Under the pieces are notes generated by a model that did not search any database, was not told where the DNA came from, and worked only from the letters and a program-made list of their open reading frames with translations. A DNA stretch of 64,000 nt from Natrinema altunense (lineage in GTDB: Archaea; Halobacteriota; Halobacteria; Halobacteriales; Natrialbaceae), in assembly GCF_000731985.1 (NCBI RefSeq), contig NZ_JNCS01000003.1:62001-126000 (forward strand), in the 5' to 3' direction. The position numbers and the translations under genes are program-made. Numbering within the stretch: the stretch's first letter is position 1; every line of letters begins with the position of its first letter. Of this stretch, positions 60,608 through 64,000 are shown one piece after another.

Positions 60608-62200
60608 ATGAGCGGATCTACGACTTCCTCCGAGCGAGCGTTCGTGCTCGGACTCGACGGCGTGCCGTGGAGATTCATCGAGCAATGGAGCGACGAGGGT
60701 GCCCTCCCGAACTTCGCTCGGATGCGCGACGAGGGTGCATCCGGAACGCTCGACAGCACTCGTCCGCCGACGACGCCGCTCGCGTGGCCGTCGATCGCCA
60801 CGGGGGTGTGGCCGGACAAACACGGAATCTACGGCTTTCAGAACCTCTCGTCCGAATACAGCCACGAGATGTATACGAGCCGCGATCTCGCACAACCGGC
60901 CCTCTGGGATCAACTCGGGCCGGCCCACGTCGGAAACGTCCCGATGACGTATCCGGCCCGCGAGATCAACGGCACCATGGTCACGGGGATGATGACGCCC
61001 TCGACGGACCGTGAGTTTACCCATCCGCCGGAGCTGCAAGCCGAGATCGACTCCCGGATCCCGAACTACGAGATCAGCCTCGACTATCCCGAGTACGCCG
61101 ACCGGCCGGACGACTTCGAGGACGCCGTCGACGACGTACTCGCGAACCGCCGCGACCTCATGGAAATCCAGATGGACCGCGCCGGCGACGACTGGCAGCT
61201 GTTCTTCTTCGTCTACACCGCGCCCGACCGGTTCCAGCACCTCGTCTGGGACATGGACCGACTGCGCGCCCACTACGCGCAACTCGACGAGATACTCGGC
61301 GACGTCATGGCGTACGCGGACGACCACGACGCGGACCTCTACGTCGTCTCCGACCACGGCTTCGGCCCGATCGAGGGGCTCGTCTACGTCAACCGCATCT
61401 TGGAGCAGGAAGGGTACCTGTTCCGGCGCGAGGACGAGGGTACCCGCGGGGCGCTCGCGAGCCTCGGCATCTCTCGAGACGCCATCACCGGGGCGCTCAA
61501 CCGGGTCGGAATCACCGAGGAAACCCTCGTCCAGTCGCTGCCCCGACGGCTGGTCGACTCCGTCGCCGAGCAGATCCCCGGCGATCACGCCCTCTACGAC
61601 GTCGACTACGACCGTACCGTCGCCTTCGTCCACGACACGGGCAACTGCTATATCAACGACACGGAGCGCTTCGACAGCGGCATCGTCTCGCCGAGCGAAG
61701 TGCCCGAGGTAAAGGCCGACCTCAGGGCCGCGTTCGAGTCGGCTACCGACGACGACGGCGATCCGCTGCTGGTCGTCCACGACGGGGACGACCTGTTCCC
61801 GACTGACGAGGGGTCGCCGGACCTGGTGGTCTGTGGCCGCGGCGTGTACGAATCTCGCAGCGGGATGGCAACCGAGATCTGCGGCGAGACGGGGACCTAC
61901 GACGCGAGCCACCGCAACGACGGGATCGTCCTCTGTCGCGGCCCGTCGATCGCGTCCGGCGCGACCCTGCGCGGGGCTCGAGTGGTCGACATCGCGCCGA
62001 CGCTGCTACACGGGATCGGCGAGCCAGTGCCGGACAACGCGGACGGGCGGGTCCTCTTCGACGCCTTCGACGACGAGAGCACGCCGGCCGCGACCAAGGT
62101 CGAGCGGACGACGGTGGATCGGATCGAGAGCGACGAGGCGGTCGAGGAGGACTTCGACGACGTGGCGGATCGGCTGAAGGGACTGGGCTATATGGAGTGA
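60608..62200 (+). CDS. Alkaline-phosphatase-family phosphodiesterase/sulfatase-like protein
   Basis: The 530-residue enzyme starts FVLGLDGVPWRFIEQWSDEG, with the metal-binding Asp, and PTTPLAWPSIATGVWPDKHG. The nucleophile Thr or Ser is likely in the PPTTPLAWPS segment. VVSDHGFGPIEGLVYVNRIL has the Asp-His metal pair, and TYDASHRNDGIVLCRGP has the last His. The C-terminal 40 residues are acidic. It acts on phosphodiesters, perhaps a lipid or glycan phosphate. Its stop joins directly to the convergent kinase stop (TGATCA). Confidence 0.85.
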   Translation: MSGSTTSSERAFVLGLDGVPWRFIEQWSDEGALPNFARMRDEGASGTLDSTRPPTTPLAWPSIATGVWPDKHGIYGFQNLSSEYSHEMYTSRDLAQPALWDQLGPAHVGNVPMTYPAREINGTMVTGMMTPSTDREFTHPPELQAEIDSRIPNYEISLDYPEYADRPDDFEDAVDDVLANRRDLMEIQMDRAGDDWQLFFFVYTAPDRFQHLVWDMDRLRAHYAQLDEILGDVMAYADDHDADLYVVSDHGFGPIEGLVYVNRILEQEGYLFRREDEGTRGALASLGISRDAITGALNRVGITEETLVQSLPRRLVDSVAEQIPGDHALYDVDYDRTVAFVHDTGNCYINDTERFDSGIVSPSEVPEVKADLRAAFESATDDDGDPLLVVHDGDDLFPTDEGSPDLVVCGRGVYESRSGMATEICGETGTYDASHRNDGIVLCRGPSIASGATLRGARVVDIAPTLLHGIGEPVPDNADGRVLFDAFDDESTPAATKVERTTVDRIESDEAVEEDFDDVADRLKGLGYME

Positions 62201-63595
62201 TCAGGACCGGCTGCGCGGCACCGTCACGGTGATCGCGTTGCCGTTCTCGGTTCGTTCGAAGGCGATACGGCCCCCGGAGAGATCGACGGTCCAGTAGACG
62301 AGCCACAGCCCCAGTCCGGACGTGTGATAGACGTCGTCCATCTGCCAGTCGCCGGTCAGGACGCGAAACTCGACCTCCGGAATCGGCGGGCAGTTGTCTC
62401 GAACGACGACGGCGACCGTTTCCGGGGTTGAACTGACGGTAACCGACAGCTCCGGTTGGCCGTCGGGTTCGTGTTGGGCAGCGTTCTCGAGGAGTTCCGT
62501 GACGGCCAACTCGATCTCGTGGAGGGTGGTTGCGGTCGCTGACGCCGGCAGCGTCGTTTCGATCGTCGCGTTCGGATACCGCTCCCGGATCGTCTCGACC
62601 GCGTCAGTGACGACCGCGGCGAGATCGATCGGCTCCGGCACCGCCCGATCAGTGAGGAGGTCGATGATGTCGCGTTGTTTGTCCGCGCTCTCGAGGAGAT
62701 CCCGTCCCTGGTTGCGGATGATCTCCGCCCGCCCGCGAGACGGAGCGTCGCCCTCCCGGGCGATACACTCGGCGTTGCCGAGGATGACGGCCATGTCGTT
62801 TCGCAGATTGTGCCGGAGCAGGTTGTCCATGACTGCGAGCTGGCGTTCCCGTCGCCGCCGGTCGGTGATGTCTCGGGAGAAGCCGACGATGCGGACGACG
62901 TCGCCGTCCTCGATGATCGGTTCGGAGCGAACCCAGACCCAGTGGCTGTACTCCGCATCCGGGTTGACGCGATACTCCACGTCGACGGATTCGCCGGCCG
63001 AGGCGCGATCCATCGCCTCTCGGACGCACGGAACGTCGTCGGGATGGACAACCTCGAGGAACTGCTGGGGATCGGCCTCGAGATCGGCGACCGGTTGACC
63101 GAAGACGTCCTCGTAGGCGGGGTTGACGAACAGCAGTTCCGACCAGTCGCCGTCGAACATCCACAGTACGTCGCCGACGGTGCCGGCGATCGTTCGCAGT
63201 CTGCTCTCGGCGTCGCGGCGTTCCTGCTCCGCGGTCACCTGATCGGAGATGTCCCGCGAGCTGACGACGTAGCCGTCGAGCGCCGCGTCCGGCAGGTTCG
63301 TCACGCGACTCTCTAGCCACACCCACCCGCCGTCCGCGGTCGCGTGGCGATAGCGGACCGTCGACGACGCTCCCGTCGCACTGACCCGCTCGAGCCGATC
63401 CGCGACGGCTCGCCGGTCGTCGGGGTGGATGTACGCCGCGGACGGCTCGCCGACGAGTGCCGCCGGCTCGTAGCCGAGGATCGGATCGCTCGCCGCGTTG
63501 AGGTAGACGTACGTGCCGTCCGTATCGACGATGGCGAGCTTGTCTTGGGCGTGCTCGAGCAGGACGGAAGCCAGATCGCCGAGTTCGACGGTCAT
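62201..63595 (-). CDS. Two-PAS sensor histidine kinase
   Basis: The 464-residue protein has no membrane segment. PAS1 lies at about 10-120 (KLAIVDTDGTYVYLNAASDP) and PAS2 at about 130-245 (VLWMFDGDWSELLFVNPAYE). The phosphorylated His is in NLLRHNLRNDMAVILGNAE, followed by the ATPase domain (VTELLENAAQHEPDGQPELS, VVRDNCPPIPE). This is a common haloarchaeal light, redox or ligand sensor type. No response regulator is seen nearby. The start at 63595 fits the first PAS domain. Confidence 0.88.
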   Translation of the reverse strand: MTVELGDLASVLLEHAQDKLAIVDTDGTYVYLNAASDPILGYEPAALVGEPSAAYIHPDDRRAVADRLERVSATGASSTVRYRHATADGGWVWLESRVTNLPDAALDGYVVSSRDISDQVTAEQERRDAESRLRTIAGTVGDVLWMFDGDWSELLFVNPAYEDVFGQPVADLEADPQQFLEVVHPDDVPCVREAMDRASAGESVDVEYRVNPDAEYSHWVWVRSEPIIEDGDVVRIVGFSRDITDRRRRERQLAVMDNLLRHNLRNDMAVILGNAECIAREGDAPSRGRAEIIRNQGRDLLESADKQRDIIDLLTDRAVPEPIDLAAVVTDAVETIRERYPNATIETTLPASATATTLHEIELAVTELLENAAQHEPDGQPELSVTVSSTPETVAVVVRDNCPPIPEVEFRVLTGDWQMDDVYHTSGLGLWLVYWTVDLSGGRIAFERTENGNAITVTVPRSRS

Positions 63596-63710
63596 CGCGA
63601 TACTGTGGTACAGTTTCCCGTAGCGGAGGAAAAGCGTGGTGGGAGCGTGACCGGACGGAGGCGGACCGACGCGGTTCGAGCGGGTTCCCAACGAGATGTC
63701 GAGCCGAACG

Positions 63711-64000
63711 CTATCGATCCGAACGGACGCGTTGCAGGCCGGTTTTCGCCGCCATCCAGGCCGGGTACACGGTGTTGTAGACGGGTGTGGGGGCGTTTCT
63801 CGCGCCAGCACGGAGGAGCCGATGGGTGAGCGGCGGTTCGGACGCCGAAATCAGGTCGTCAAGATCGACGCCAGCGAGCCACTCGAAGAAGGCCCGTTCG
63901 GCCGGCGTGGCCGGGTCCGTGTCGCGGGCGCGCTCGCGGATGTCCGCCCACATGTGACGCTCGTCCTGGCCGAGCACCCACTCGCCGCGCTCGAGGGACC
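63711..64000 (-). CDS. Partial unknown protein cut by the window end
   Basis: The minus-strand frame remains open to the last base, so the 5' part lies outside. The visible 96 residues include ERHMWADIRERARDTDPATP, FFEWLAGVDLDDLISASEP and a basic end, WMAAKTGLQRVRSDR. I do not recognise a family. A GTG at 63977 could start it, but the frame continues past it with normal composition. Confidence 0.5.
   Translation of the reverse strand, partial: SLERGEWVLGQDERHMWADIRERARDTDPATPAERAFFEWLAGVDLDDLISASEPPLTHRLLRAGARNAPTPVYNTVYPAWMAAKTGLQRVRSDR

Noticed and set aside
62195-62206. TGATCA at the kinase/phosphatase junction as a regulatory palindrome
   Set aside because: It is simply two stop codons of convergent genes next to each other.

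Overview
The window is chromosomal DNA of a haloarchaeon. The evidence is a GC-rich sequence with strong GC bias at third codon positions, acidic proteins, archaea-specific genes (TiaS, a Drg GTPase with a TGS domain, a quinone-type PyrD beside CbtAB) and many short HTH, zinc-ribbon and membrane families typical of Halobacteria. Several families resemble those of the Natrinema/Haloterrigena group, but I cannot assign a genus from sequence alone. I found no rRNA, tRNA, CRISPR array or intact insertion sequence.

Layout. 0-8.8 kb: housekeeping and transport genes (Xi-class GST, Ca2+/Na+ exchanger, orphan DNA methylase, TrkA-like protein, NCS2 purine permease, glutaredoxin, HTH regulator), with an 86-bp MITE-like element at 1219-1304 and a possible small RNA at 4731-4807. 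8.8-22.9 kb: a small membrane protein, a glyoxalase remnant, tiaS, a Tat-type secreted repeat protein, drg, an NhaC-family antiporter, a double-VOC protein, a stress protein, an HTH/membrane pair, hydrolases and a tyrosine-recombinase-like protein that lacks the nucleophile tyrosine. 23.0-31.4 kb: a nine-gene Mrp-type cation/proton antiporter operon on the minus strand, transcribed E-F-G-(DUF4040)-B-C-D followed by two more NuoL-like subunits. 31.6-38.9 kb: cbtB-cbtA-[2Fe-2S] ferredoxin, pyrD, an ABC exporter pair and a cyclic amidohydrolase. 39-47.7 kb: an epimerase, a very acidic repeat-bearing surface protein and a dense set of small regulators (HTH-membrane, two DUF7344 types, ArsR-like, PadR). 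45.9-62.2 kb: a surface polysaccharide or glycan cluster. 62.2-64 kb: a PAS histidine kinase and a gene cut by the window edge.

How the genes work together. In the glycan cluster an acetyltransferase, aminotransferase, Gfo/Idh oxidoreductase, nucleotide-sugar 6-dehydrogenase and family 2 glycosyltransferase form one overlapping operon. It has the gene content of the WbpD/E/B/A route to a UDP-2,3-diacetamido uronic acid. Two GT-B-like transferases, a DUF362/epimerase/oxidoreductase operon, a deacetylase and an alkaline-phosphatase-family enzyme follow. The most unusual signal is a 10-bp motif, ATAACAAAGC, in the intergenic space ahead of the transcription units of this cluster and always oriented with them. 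In three cases it lies 24-29 nt before the start codon, where a TATA box of a leaderless mRNA would be. It may mark a regulon.
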